From Hymenobacter gummosus (GTDB lineage Bacteria > Bacteroidota > Bacteroidia > Cytophagales > Hymenobacteraceae): a stretch of DNA of 64,000 nucleotides. Location: contig NZ_RXOF01000015.1 of the NCBI RefSeq assembly GCF_003970915.1, forward strand, positions 116,464 to 180,463, given 5' to 3'. Shown here in pieces: positions 10,555-19,591 of the stretch. A program made the translations under genes and the position numbers. The notes beneath the pieces are model-generated. The model saw only the letters and a list, made by a program, of their open reading frames with translations, was not told the DNA's origin and did not search any database. Position 1 is the stretch's first letter; the number at the start of each line of letters is the position of its first letter.

Positions 10555-11508
10555 CTACTTTTTAATTTTTGCCTTCGTTTCCGGTATTTTCTTCTTCACA
10601 GGCGCTGTCTTAGCATTCAAGTCTATCTTGAGTGTGACTTCAGTAGTAATGGAATCTTTGACTACAACAGGTTTGGTAGTCGATGCTGTATCGATTGGCT
10701 TGTCTTTATCTTTTTTTGCTGCAGCTTCAAGTTTGGCTTTTTCAACTTCGGCCTTGGCTTTTTCAATCTCGGCGTCAGCTTCTGATTTAACTGCTGCGGC
10801 ATAGGTAGCTAAGGTTGCTTGAAATAAACGTTCATACATGGTGCTAGCTGATGTAGCACCAGCTTTTGTACTGACAGTTTGTGTTGTACTTGATTTCTCA
10901 GTTGATTCACTAGACGTAGTTTGTGTTGTGTTTGCTTTACCTGGTTTTGTACTCGTAGTCGTTTTGGTTTGTGTCGTGTTTGACTTCTTAATGGTATCAT
11001 TTGAAGTCGTTTGAGCTGGACTTGGTGGTGTAGATGCTTTATCACCATCTGAAGGGCAACCACATCTGTAAAACGCATCTGGATTATTATTTGCTCCTTC
11101 GGCAATTCTATACAAAGCATCGCGCAGCATATTTACGTTGGCTGTCCGCTGACCAAGTTGGGCAATTGTGCTAGCCGTTTTTAACTGGGCTTCGGCATCT
11201 ACATTATCTGTTACTTTAGCTTTTGACAATAGATCAAGTGTTTTCTGTACCGCTGCATCAGGAGTAACTTCAGCCAATACAAAGGTCCGACCTGAACTGT
11301 CTGTACTGATAATTGATGAGCGTTTAGTGGCATCAAAATGCGACCAAAACAGAGTGCCCTTTTTGCTTTCAAATTTTGTGGCACGTACTATACCAGCACG
11401 CGAACCTGCGACTGATTTATCGAACACACCTGTCGAGGTCTGGCAGTTGGTTAAAGAGCTACTGATACCAATAAGCATGAGCAGAGTTAGGCAGTAGTTG
11501 TGTTTCAT
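10555..11508 (-). CDS. AT-rich hypothetical lipoprotein with Thr/Ser-rich linker and charged coiled-coil segment
   Basis: A 317-residue protein starting M-K-H-N-Y-C-L-T-L-L, lipobox S-L-T-N-C (Cys near residue 22). The N-terminal third looks globular (F-E-S-K-K-G-T-L-F-W). Then come C-G-C-P-S-D-G, a long T/S/Q/K-rich linker, an Ala/Glu/Lys helix likely to form a coiled coil (E-I-E-K-A-K-A-E-V-E-K-A-K) and a Lys-rich tail. Base composition is much more AT-rich than neighbours, a sign of recent acquisition. The ATG at 11508 is chosen because the signal peptide begins there. No known function. Confidence 0.75.
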   Translation of the reverse strand: MKHNYCLTLLMLIGISSSLTNCQTSTGVFDKSVAGSRAGIVRATKFESKKGTLFWSHFDATKRSSIISTDSSGRTFVLAEVTPDAAVQKTLDLLSKAKVTDNVDAEAQLKTASTIAQLGQRTANVNMLRDALYRIAEGANNNPDAFYRCGCPSDGDKASTPPSPAQTTSNDTIKKSNTTQTKTTTSTKPGKANTTQTTSSESTEKSSTTQTVSTKAGATSASTMYERLFQATLATYAAAVKSEADAEIEKAKAEVEKAKLEAAAKKDKDKPIDTASTTKPVVVKDSITTEVTLKIDLNAKTAPVKKKIPETKAKIKK

Positions 11509-11696
11509 GGCACTTGGTGGTTTGAGATTTGAAATGATGATTTTTACATGAATATATAAATACGATGATATATCCATGCATACTTGGCTAATGTTTATAC
11601 TGTTTATTAATCATCTTACAATTGGCTTATGCTATCTACAACTCTAAAAGCTGTGGCAGTAGAATTGCATCGATACTAATCGACATAGACCAACAC

Positions 11697-11736
11697 AAAA
11701 AACAGCCCGCCGTGTAGCGCACACCGGCGGGCTGTT
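11697..11736 (-). terminator. Terminator of the gene at 11763
   Basis: Stem AACAGCCCGCCG (11701-11712) with CGGCGGGCTGTT (11725-11736), and a T-run on the minus strand. It is 26 bp past the stop codon. Confidence 0.85.
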
Positions 11737-11762
11737 CTGTTTTCAGCGGGCGAGGAAGGCCG

Positions 11763-12464
11763 TCAATACGACTCCTTCAGGAATCCGAACTTGCGCTTCT
11801 CGGCTTTGTGGGTTTTGGGGTAGTTGGCTTTGATGAGGTTTTTGAGGGCTTCGAGGGTGAGTTCTACCTGCTGGCGCAACGTCCCCTTCTCGGCCACGCC
11901 GAGGGAGCGGCTGCCCTTGTCCTTGGCTTTGCCGCTGGTGAGCAGAGCGTACTCCGTGGCAATGGGCGCCCAGAACGCGGTGCCGTACTTCTCCTTGCCG
12001 AGGCCGTGCTTGGGCAGGGCTTCCACCAGCTTCTGCAGGGACTTGGTGCGCTCCACCCGGTCCTTGGGCAGCTGCCAGGTGCTGTTTTCTTTCACGATGC
12101 CGAACTCCCCGTAGTAGGGGCGGCCGTCGTTTTCGTCGCTGTACTTGAGGGTCAGCGCGTTTCGCACGTAGCGCAGATTTTTGTTGATTAGCTCGTCGAG
12201 CACGGCGAGGCGGCTGGTCTGGGGTGCCAGGGCGTCGCCGCTGTCGTCGGTGGTTTTGATGCTGGCCCGAAAATCGGTAGCCAGCTGCTTGAAATCGGCG
12301 CTGCTGGTCCAGACCAGGGTGAGCTGCGGGCGCAGCAGCCACTCATCGGCGGCCAGCAGGGCCAGCTCGGCCAGGGCCAGTTCGGTGCCGGGCAGGCTGG
12401 GGGCGGTTTTGGTTGGTTTGGGCACCGGCGGGTTGTTGCCGGGCGCGGGAGTAGGGGAAAGCAT
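11763..12464 (-). CDS. Hypothetical cytoplasmic protein
   Basis: A 233-residue protein without signal peptide or membrane helix. The N-terminus is Pro/Thr-rich. It then has a helical region (L-A-L-A-E-L-A-L-L-A-A-D-E-W-L-L), a possible four-helix bundle with D-E-L-I-N-K-N-L-R-Y-V-R-N-A-L, a Y-Y-G-E-F-G-I motif and a Lys-rich C-terminus. The pattern resembles predicted helical-bundle proteins of unknown function in Hymenobacter relatives. Upstream, starting 112 bp before the ATG, lies the 41-bp repeat array (12577-12805), which might carry its control region. Not recognised as a named family. Confidence 0.7.
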   Translation of the reverse strand: MLSPTPAPGNNPPVPKPTKTAPSLPGTELALAELALLAADEWLLRPQLTLVWTSSADFKQLATDFRASIKTTDDSGDALAPQTSRLAVLDELINKNLRYVRNALTLKYSDENDGRPYYGEFGIVKENSTWQLPKDRVERTKSLQKLVEALPKHGLGKEKYGTAFWAPIATEYALLTSGKAKDKGSRSLGVAEKGTLRQQVELTLEALKNLIKANYPKTHKAEKRKFGFLKESY

Positions 12465-12576
12465 GATCGGGAAAGGAATCGGCAGAAAAACAATGCGCTA
12501 CGCCGGTAAGTAGCGAAAAGAATGCGGGTTAGTCAAGCCCCCGGTGGCGGCTGGGCCCGGGGCGTTGGCAGGCATC

Positions 12577-12805
12577 CTACCAAGGCATTTTCAATTGAAA
12601 ACCCGTCGGTAGGCGACCTACCAAGCCATTCCTGATTGAAAATGCTCCGGTAGGGTGCCTACCAGGGCATTTTCAATTGAAAACACGCTGGTAGGAGGCC
12701 TAACGGAGCATTTTCAATTGAAAACAGTTTGGTAGGGTTCCTACCGAGGCATTTTCAAGCGGCAACATGCCGGTAGGGCATCTACCGGAGCGTATTTGAT
12801 CGAGG
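12577..12805. repeat. 41-bp tandem array with nested palindromes (5 units plus partial)
   Basis: Units start at 12577, 12618, 12659, 12700, 12741 and 12782 (partial), each exactly 41 bp. The consensus begins CTACC(A/G)(A/G)GGC, has a central TTTTCAATTGAAAA palindrome and ends CGGTAGGG(N)3. At each junction GGTAGG...CCTACC forms a second dyad. Units are degenerate but their length is constant. No open frame of coding character crosses it. Confidence 0.9.
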
Positions 12806-12966
12806 CTAAAGCTAGAGTTAGTTCCCCTCCTCAGATGAGGAGGGGCTAGGGGTGGTTGACCTTGATGCCAGAACGTCATCTAGCCTTTAGCTTTTTAACT
12901 CTAACCTTTCAACCACCCCTAGCCCCTCCTCATCTGAGGAGGGGAACTAACCCTAGCTTTAGCCTC
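12802..12966. repeat. Long inverted-repeat (MITE-like) element with 58-bp arms
   Basis: Arms 12802-12859 and 12909-12966 match with one mismatch. Each arm contains an inner palindrome CCCCTCCTCAGATGAGGAGG. The 49-bp centre holds GAACGTCATC, a motif of another repeat family. It abuts the last unit of the 41-bp array. No transposase is present. Confidence 0.9.
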
Positions 12967-13392
12967 AACCGGCTGCTGGGGTAAGCTGGCTTATTGGACT
13001 ATACAGCGTAAGCAAGGGACCGGTGGCGGTGGTCTTGCCCGCCTCTGAGCGGACCGGAAACGCCGTGCGCAGAATAAATTTTTTCCGTCGCGGCGTATCC
13101 AATCGTTTCCGCAATCGATTGCAATACTTTCATTTTCAGGGTGGCAGAATCGGGGCTGGCGCGGCTTAGAGCGGCGGTTATCTTCCCCTTTGTCAACCCG
13201 TTGCTCCGGCCCGATGGGTGCCTGATGGGGCTTGCGGCAATTGTACTATGCTGCTACGTGGGGCGGGCTGACATTCACTTTTATCCCCTTTGCTGCCTAC
13301 CGAGCCACCGTTCTGCCACCTCCGCCGTGCCGGACCTGACCGGCCATTGCCCCGCCGCTGCCTGCTTCCAACCTGACCCATTCCCAACCCTT
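12967..13392. other. Gene-free stretch upstream of the CE15 esterase
   Basis: No supported gene. A 65-codon minus-strand open frame (12999-13196) and the in-frame extension of the esterase (from 13141) have no clear start signal or coding support. Probably the promoter and leader region of the esterase gene; I see no clear TAnnTTTG element. Confidence 0.5.
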
Positions 13393-15804
13393 ATGAACCT
13401 GAAAAGTACCCTGCTGGCCTTCGGGCTGAGTTTGGCGGGTCTGAGCCTGTCGGCGCAGATTCCGCTGGTGTACACCGCCGAAAACACCGGCGCCGGCTGC
13501 ACCGCCCCGGCCCTGCCCAGCTTCGCGCAGCTGCCGCGCGTGGAGCCGCTCCCCGACCCCTTCATGCGCTCCGACAACTCGGGCCGCTCCACCAGCTTCG
13601 GTGACTGGGAGTGCCGACGCAACGAAATCAAGGCCGAAATCGAGCACTACGAAATCGGCACCAAGCCCCCGCGGCCCCAGAACATTACGGCCACCTACGC
13701 CGCCGGCACCACGCCCAACACCGGCACGCTGACGGTGGTGGTGACCGAGAACGGGCAGACGCTCACCCTGACCTCGGAAGTGGTGCTGCCCGCCGCGGGC
13801 ACCGGGCCGTTTCCGGCCGTTATCGGCATGAACAGCGCCACCGGCAGCATCCCGGCCGCGGTGTTTACCAGCCGCAACGTGGCCACCATCCGCTTCAACC
13901 ACAACCAGGTCACGACCTACTCCAACCCCCAGCTGACCGACCCCTTCTACCGCCTGTACCCGGCGCAGACGCTGGCCAACTCCGGCCAGTACAGCGCCTG
14001 GAGCTGGGGCGTGAGCCGCCTTATCGACGGCCTGGAGCTGGTGCAATCGACGCTGCCCATCAACCTGCGCCGCATCGGCGTGACGGGCTGCTCCTACGCG
14101 GGCAAGATGGCCCTGTTTGCCGGCGCCTTCGATGAGCGCATTGCCCTGACCATTGCCCAGGAGTCGGGTGGGGGCGGGGCCCCGGCCTGGCGCGTGTCCG
14201 AAACCCTGGGCGCGGTAGAGAAGCTCGGCGCTACGGACTACCGCTGGTTTAAGGACGACATGCAGCAGTTTCAGGGCTCGAACGTAGCCAAGCTGCCCCA
14301 CGACCACCACGAGCTGATGGCCATGATTGCGCCCCGGGCCCTGCTGGTCACCGGCAACACCGACTTCGAGTGGCTGGCCAACCCCTCGGCCTACGTGTCG
14401 GCCCGGGCCGCCCACGTGGTCTGGAACACCTTCGGTATCGCCGACCGGTTCGGCTTCTACATCGACGGGGGCCACGGGCACTGCGCCGTGCCGGCCACCC
14501 AGACGCCGGCCGTGGAGGCCTTCGTGGAGAAGTTCCTGCTCGGCAACACCGCCGCCAACACCAACATCACCGTGCACCCGTACCCCGCCCTGAACTACCA
14601 GCGCTGGTACGCCTGGTGGGGCACGCCCACGCCCTACCTGCAGCCCGAGCCCCTGGGCAAGCGTTACTGGCTGGAGGCCGAGTGCGGCACGGTGGGCAGC
14701 AGCTGGGACGTGGTGGCCGACACCTCCGCCGCCGGCGGCTCCTACGTGCGGGTGCAGAGCGGGCTAAGCAGCCCCACCACCGCGCCCACCGCCCCGGCGG
14801 CTCTGCTGGAATACCCCTTCACGGCCGACAGCGCCGCCACCTACAACTTCCTGGCCCGCCTGAACGTGCCGGCCACCGAAGAGTACGGCTACTGGGTGAA
14901 AGTCGACAACGGGCCCTTCCAGGCCGTGACGAGCCAGCTGGCCACCAACCCCGGCTTCGAGAACGGGCTGACCGGCTGGACCACCCTGAACTCGAACGGG
15001 GCTACCATCACGGCCAACACCGTGGCGGCCGAGGCCCGCAACGGCACCGGCTCGATGAAGGTGGTGAACCCCACCGCCCAGCCCGGCAACCAGTGGCGGG
15101 TGCAGGTGACGAGCACCGCCTTCCCGACGACCATCGGCCGGCAGTACGTCATATCCTACTGGGTGCGGGCCGCCAATGCCGGGGGCTCCATCCGCCTCTC
15201 CACCGGCCCCAGCAGCCCCCAGTACCAGGCCGACCAGACCATTGGCACCAGCTGGCAGCAGGTCACGTGGACCATCACCGCGGGCGTGGCCTCCACCACC
15301 GTGCTCTTCGACATGGGGCAGGTGGCCAACACCTACTACATCGACGACGTGAGCATCAAGGAAGTGGGGGCCGCCGGCTGGCGCTGGCTGAAGCTGCGCG
15401 AAGCCGCCCTGACGGTGGGCCCGCACACGCTCACCATCGGGTACAACACCGGCGGCAGCGCCCAACTCGATAAGCTGGTGGTGGCCACCTCCACCGCCGC
15501 CATTACGGGCAAGGGCCAGCCGGGTACCAACTGCCGCCCTACCGCCGCCGGCCGCGCCCGGCGCCCCAGCCCCATCGAGGTATTTCCGAACCCCGCCACC
15601 GATAAGATTACGGTGCAGCTGGGCGCCAACGCCACCCGCGTACGCCGCATCGAGGTGGTGGACGTGGTGGGCCGGGTGCTGGCGCACCTGGATGTGGACG
15701 GGCAAAGCACCCTGAGCATCCCCAGCGGGCAGCTGGCGCCGGGCGTGTACCTGCTGCGCTTCCACGGCGACGCCACCGAGGCCCGGCGCGTGGTGGTGCA
15801 GTAG
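13393..15804 (+). CDS. CE15 glucuronoyl esterase with nested carbohydrate-binding modules and T9SS sorting domain
   Basis: An 803-residue secreted multidomain enzyme. It has a signal peptide (residues 1-21, ending L-S-A-Q) and a CE15 alpha/beta-hydrolase domain (about 30-415) with G-C-S-Y-A-G-K (Ser234), Q-E-S-G-G (Glu257) and G-G-H-G-H-C (His361 or 363). The Ser-to-Glu spacing of 23 fits characterised CE15 triads. A CBM35/6-like beta-sandwich (about 423-515) is interrupted by a CBM4/9-like module (about 519-657, N-P-G-F-E-N-G-L-T-G-W) and resumes at 660-700. A type A T9SS C-terminal domain (about 730-803, V-F-P-N-P-A-T-D-K) ends the protein. CE15 enzymes cleave ester links between lignin and glucuronoxylan. 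The ATG at 13393 begins the signal peptide. Confidence 0.9.
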   Translation: MNLKSTLLAFGLSLAGLSLSAQIPLVYTAENTGAGCTAPALPSFAQLPRVEPLPDPFMRSDNSGRSTSFGDWECRRNEIKAEIEHYEIGTKPPRPQNITATYAAGTTPNTGTLTVVVTENGQTLTLTSEVVLPAAGTGPFPAVIGMNSATGSIPAAVFTSRNVATIRFNHNQVTTYSNPQLTDPFYRLYPAQTLANSGQYSAWSWGVSRLIDGLELVQSTLPINLRRIGVTGCSYAGKMALFAGAFDERIALTIAQESGGGGAPAWRVSETLGAVEKLGATDYRWFKDDMQQFQGSNVAKLPHDHHELMAMIAPRALLVTGNTDFEWLANPSAYVSARAAHVVWNTFGIADRFGFYIDGGHGHCAVPATQTPAVEAFVEKFLLGNTAANTNITVHPYPALNYQRWYAWWGTPTPYLQPEPLGKRYWLEAECGTVGSSWDVVADTSAAGGSYVRVQSGLSSPTTAPTAPAALLEYPFTADSAATYNFLARLNVPATEEYGYWVKVDNGPFQAVTSQLATNPGFENGLTGWTTLNSNGATITANTVAAEARNGTGSMKVVNPTAQPGNQWRVQVTSTAFPTTIGRQYVISYWVRAANAGGSIRLSTGPSSPQYQADQTIGTSWQQVTWTITAGVASTTVLFDMGQVANTYYIDDVSIKEVGAAGWRWLKLREAALTVGPHTLTIGYNTGGSAQLDKLVVATSTAAITGKGQPGTNCRPTAAGRARRPSPIEVFPNPATDKITVQLGANATRVRRIEVVDVVGRVLAHLDVDGQSTLSIPSGQLAPGVYLLRFHGDATEARRVVVQ

Positions 15805-15835
15805 CGCCGCCGGAGAGTAGTGCAGTGAATGAGAG

Positions 15836-15874
15836 GTCGGAGCCGGCCCGGGCGTGTCCCGGGCCGGCTCCGAC
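15836..15874 (+). terminator. Terminator of the CE15 gene
   Basis: Perfect 17-bp stem (15836-15852 with 15858-15874), loop CGTGT, 31 bp after the stop codon. The T-run is weak. Confidence 0.75.
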
Positions 15875-16028
15875 GCGTGTAAAAGGGGGCTACCGACGGG
15901 GCAAAGCAGCAGAATTGGCCGCCGTTGTACGGCTGAGCTGGGGCCGAATACTTAATTTGCCCCCCCCAGCGCCACTATACCACCGTTTTTCGGGTCTATT
16001 ACCCACCAACTTCTCCGCGTTGTTGCCT

Positions 16029-16790
16029 ATGCGCATACCCTTACTCCTGGCCTGGGCAGTGCTGGGCGGCTGCCTGTCGAAGCAGGGGGCCGCGGCGCAG
16101 GCACTGGTCACCGCCGATTCGAGCCTGCGGGCCGCCACCCGGCAGATGCAGGCGCAGTACCGCGCCGCCCTGGGCGGGCAGCTGGGCCTGTACAGCGGCC
16201 TGCAGTACGGCTACTTTTCCTCGCCCATCATTCAGGGCCACCCCTTTTTCGGCGCCGGCACCGAGGCCTCGACGGGCAGCGTGAGCTACGACGGGCAGAC
16301 CTACGCCGCCGTGCCGCTGTGGTACGACCTCATCCTCGACGCGGTGGTGACGCGCCGCCACGAAGGCCCCGGGCAGATTCGCCTGGTCAGTGAGCGGGTG
16401 ACCGGCTTTACGCTGGGCCCGCGCCGCTTCGTGCGGCTGCCCGCCGGCACCGAGCTGACGCCCGGCTTCTACGAGTTGCTGTACCAGGGCCCCGACTCCC
16501 TGCAGGTGCTGGCCCGGCACAGCAAGTACCTCTACATCGTGCCGGGCGACCGGCAGGGCCGCCGCGAGTACCGCAGCCGCGAGCAGGCCTTCCTGCGCCG
16601 CGCCGGTCGCTATTACGCCATCAGCCGGCTGGGCTCGGTGCTGACGGCCCTCGACGGGCACCGCCGCGAGCTGAAAAAACTGGCCGCCGCCCGGCAGCTG
16701 AGCTTCACGGCCGACAACCGCGCCGCCTCCGCCGCGGTGCTGGCCGCCGAGTATGACCGCCTAAAGGCCCCGAGCGCCACCGCCCCATGA
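16029..16790 (+). CDS. Exported hypothetical protein, first gene of the TonB-receptor operon
   Basis: A 253-residue protein. The ATG at 16029 starts a signal peptide with either a lipobox L-G-G-C or a cleavage site after A-A-A-Q. A GTG at 15825 would give a longer frame without coding character that overlaps the terminator. The mature part is beta-rich (Y-S-G-L-Q-Y-G-Y-F-S, V-P-L-W-Y-D-L-I-L-D-A-V-V, Y-E-L-L-Y-Q-G). It ends in a basic helical segment (R-E-L-K-K-L-A-A-A-R). It overlaps the receptor gene by ATGA and so belongs to the same transcript. I do not recognise the family; an envelope role alongside the receptor is inferred from context. Confidence 0.75.
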   Translation: MRIPLLLAWAVLGGCLSKQGAAAQALVTADSSLRAATRQMQAQYRAALGGQLGLYSGLQYGYFSSPIIQGHPFFGAGTEASTGSVSYDGQTYAAVPLWYDLILDAVVTRRHEGPGQIRLVSERVTGFTLGPRRFVRLPAGTELTPGFYELLYQGPDSLQVLARHSKYLYIVPGDRQGRREYRSREQAFLRRAGRYYAISRLGSVLTALDGHRRELKKLAAARQLSFTADNRAASAAVLAAEYDRLKAPSATAP

Positions 16791-19588
16791 GCAGCCCCCA
16801 CCCGCCACACCGCCGGCCCGCGCTGGCCCTGCTGGGCCTGCTGCTAAGCGGCGCCCCGGCCGCCTACGCCCAGCAGCCCGCCCCGGCCGCGCCCGATACC
16901 CTGGTTACCGGCCGCTTCGTGGAGGCCGGCTTCGAGCAGCTGGCCCGCAGCGTGGAAAGCCAGACGCCCTACCGCTTCTACTTCGACCCGGCCAGCGTGG
17001 AGACGCTGTGCGTGAACGTGGCAGCCGAGCGCCAGCCCCTGCCCGTGCTGCTCGACGCGGTGCTCATCCGGGCCGGGCTGCACTACGCCATCGACCGGCA
17101 GCGGCGCGTGTTCGTCACGGCCGGGCAGCCCATTCGCCTGGGCTTGCCGCCCGGCTTCTTCCGCGACACCACCGCCGCCCCCAGCCTGAGCGAGGACGAC
17201 GACCCGCTGGCCGGGCTGAACCGCGCCCGCCCCGTGCGCCGCGCCACCGACCGCGTGTACGACATCGGCCTGGGCCAGCCCCGCCCGGCCAGCGGCAAGG
17301 CCACCCTGGCCGGCCACCTGCGCGACGCCCGCAGCGGCGAGCCGGTGGTGGGCGCCACCGTGTACACCGAGCAGCCCAGCGCGGGCACCGCCACCGACGA
17401 GTTTGGCTACTACGCCCTCACCCTGCCGCTGGGCCGCCACACCGTGCTGGTGCGCGGCATTGGCCTCAAGGACAGCCGGCGCACCGTGGTGCTGCACGCC
17501 GACGGCAAGCTGGAAATCGAGACGGAGGAGGACGTGACGGCCCTGCGCGAAGTGGTCATCGAGGCCGAAAAGGACAAGAACGTGTCGGGCCTGCAGATGG
17601 GCCTGGAGCGGCTCGACATCAAGACCATCCGGCAGGTGCCCACCGCCTTCGGCGAGGCCGACCTGCTGCGCGTGGTGCTGACCCTGCCGGGCGTGAAGTC
17701 GGTGGGGGAGAGCAGCACCGGCCTGAACGTGCGCGGCGGCGCGGTCGACCAGAACCTGATCCTGTTCAACGACGCGGTGGTGTACAACCCGGCCCACCTG
17801 TTCGGCTTCTTCTCGGCCTTCAACCCCGACATGCTCAAGAGCGTGGAGCTGTACAAAAGCGCCATTCCGGCCAAGTACGGCGGCCGCCTGTCCTCGGTGC
17901 TCGACATCGTCACGCGCGAGGGCAACAACAAGAAGTTCGGGGCTTCGGGCGGCATCGGCCCGCTCACCGGCCGCCTTACGGTGGAAGGCCCCATCCTGAA
18001 AGACCGCGCCTCCTTTATCATCAGCGGCCGCTCGTCGTACTCCGACTGGCTACTGCGGCGCCTGCCCGTCAAGAGCTTCCGCGAGAGTTCGGCCTCGTTC
18101 AACGATTTGAGCGCCCACCTGAGCTGGGAGCTGGACGCCAAAAACTCCGTGTACGCCACCGGCTACCTCAGCCAGGACCAGTTCCGGCTGGCCTCCGACA
18201 CGACGTTCCGCTACCAGAACCGCACGGCCAGCCTGAAGTGGAAGCACATTTTCACCAACAAGCTGTACGCGGTGGCCACGGCCAACTACAGCGGCTACCA
18301 GTACCGCATCCGCAGCGAGCAGAATGCCGTCAACGCCTCGGAGCTGGGCTACCAGCTGGCCCAGGGCGGCGGGCAGCTTGATTTCAGCTACTTCCTCAGC
18401 CAGCGCCACACCCTGGAGTTCGGGGCCAGCAGCACCCGCTACCGCGTGCAGCCCGGCAGCCTGCAGCCCCGGGGCACCGAGTCCCTGATTCGGCCCGAGG
18501 TGCTGGCGCGGGAGCAGGGCCAGGAAAGCGCCCTGTACGTGTCGGACCGCCTGGAGCTGGGGCCGCGGCTGTCGGTGGCGGTGGGGCTGCGCTACTCCCT
18601 GTACCAGGCCCTGGGCCCGCAGGCCGTGCGCCGCTACCTGGCCGGCGTGCCCCGCTCCGAAGCCACCGTGCTCGATACCGTGCAGTACGGCCGGGGCCGG
18701 GTGCTGGCTACTTACCACGGGCCGGAGTACCGCCTCTCGGCCCGCTACGCCCTCACCACGGGCTCCTCGCTCAAGGCCAGCTACAACCGCACCCGCCAGT
18801 ACATCAGCCTGCTCACCAACACCGCGGCCGTGTCGCCCACCGACGTGTGGAAGCTCAGCGACGCCCACCTGCGCCCCCAGCTGGGCGACCAGGTGGCCCT
18901 GGGCTACTACCACAACTTCCAGCGCAACACCGTGGAAACCTCGGTGGAGGTGTACTACAAGTGGCTCCGCGACGTGCTCGACTACAAGAGCGGGGCCTCC
19001 TTGCTGCTGAACCGCAACCTGGAAACCGACGTGGTGAATGCCCAAGGGCGGGCCTACGGGGTGGAGCTGCTGGTGAAGAAGCTTACCGGCAAGCTCAACG
19101 GCTGGCTGAGCTACAGCTACTCCCGCGCCCTGCTGCGGGTGCCCCCCGCCGTGGCCACCGACATGGTGAACGGGGGGCGCTGGTACCCCAGCAACTTCGA
19201 CAAGCCCCACGACGCGACGCTGGCCGGCAACTACCGCGTCAACCGCCGCTTCAGCGCCTCGCTGAACGTGACCTACAGCACCGGCCGGCCCATCACGCTG
19301 CCCCTGGCCCAGTACTACCTCGGCAACTCGCTGCGCGTGTATTACTCCGACCGCAACGCCTACCGCGTGCCCGATTACTTCCGCGCCGACGTGGGCCTCA
19401 ACATTGAGGGCAACCACAAGGTGCGCAAGCTGGCCCACGGCTACTGGACGCTGGGCGTGTACAACCTGACCGGCCGGCGCAACCCGTATTCGGTGTACTT
19501 CAAGGCCGAAAACGGGCGCATCAACGGCTACCAGCTGTCCATCTTCGCCCGGCCTATTCCCAACCTGACCTACAACTTCAAGTTCTAG
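16787..19588 (+). CDS. TonB-dependent receptor with STN and carboxypeptidase-like N-terminal domains
   Basis: A 933-residue outer-membrane receptor. It has a signal peptide (to about residue 30), an STN-like secretin/TonB short N-terminal domain (about 40-110), a carboxypeptidase-regulatory-like beta-sandwich (about 165-255, G-H-L-R-D-A-R-S-G-E-P-V-V-G-A-T-V), a plug (about 265-380, L-N-V-R-G-G and a G-G-R-L-S-S-V-L-D-I motif) and a 22-strand type barrel to the C-terminus, which ends in aromatic N-L-T-Y-N-F-K-F. The STN domain often links receptors to anti-sigma signalling, but no FecR/sigma pair is nearby. DUF4249 and MG2/plug partners follow at once; the ligand is unknown. Confidence 0.92.
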   Translation: MSSPHPPHRRPALALLGLLLSGAPAAYAQQPAPAAPDTLVTGRFVEAGFEQLARSVESQTPYRFYFDPASVETLCVNVAAERQPLPVLLDAVLIRAGLHYAIDRQRRVFVTAGQPIRLGLPPGFFRDTTAAPSLSEDDDPLAGLNRARPVRRATDRVYDIGLGQPRPASGKATLAGHLRDARSGEPVVGATVYTEQPSAGTATDEFGYYALTLPLGRHTVLVRGIGLKDSRRTVVLHADGKLEIETEEDVTALREVVIEAEKDKNVSGLQMGLERLDIKTIRQVPTAFGEADLLRVVLTLPGVKSVGESSTGLNVRGGAVDQNLILFNDAVVYNPAHLFGFFSAFNPDMLKSVELYKSAIPAKYGGRLSSVLDIVTREGNNKKFGASGGIGPLTGRLTVEGPILKDRASFIISGRSSYSDWLLRRLPVKSFRESSASFNDLSAHLSWELDAKNSVYATGYLSQDQFRLASDTTFRYQNRTASLKWKHIFTNKLYAVATANYSGYQYRIRSEQNAVNASELGYQLAQGGGQLDFSYFLSQRHTLEFGASSTRYRVQPGSLQPRGTESLIRPEVLAREQGQESALYVSDRLELGPRLSVAVGLRYSLYQALGPQAVRRYLAGVPRSEATVLDTVQYGRGRVLATYHGPEYRLSARYALTTGSSLKASYNRTRQYISLLTNTAAVSPTDVWKLSDAHLRPQLGDQVALGYYHNFQRNTVETSVEVYYKWLRDVLDYKSGASLLLNRNLETDVVNAQGRAYGVELLVKKLTGKLNGWLSYSYSRALLRVPPAVATDMVNGGRWYPSNFDKPHDATLAGNYRVNRRFSASLNVTYSTGRPITLPLAQYYLGNSLRVYYSDRNAYRVPDYFRADVGLNIEGNHKVRKLAHGYWTLGVYNLTGRRNPYSVYFKAENGRINGYQLSIFARPIPNLTYNFKF

Positions 19589-19591
19589 CCC

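Noticed and set aside
12577-12805. CRISPR array or coding repeat
   Set aside because: Units are contiguous 41-bp direct repeats without unique spacers, and no open frame with coding character crosses them.
12999-13196. 65-codon minus-strand frame with protein-like sequence
   Set aside because: GC3 is not as high as in real genes here, no start signal, no terminator. Kept only as a note in the gene-free entry.
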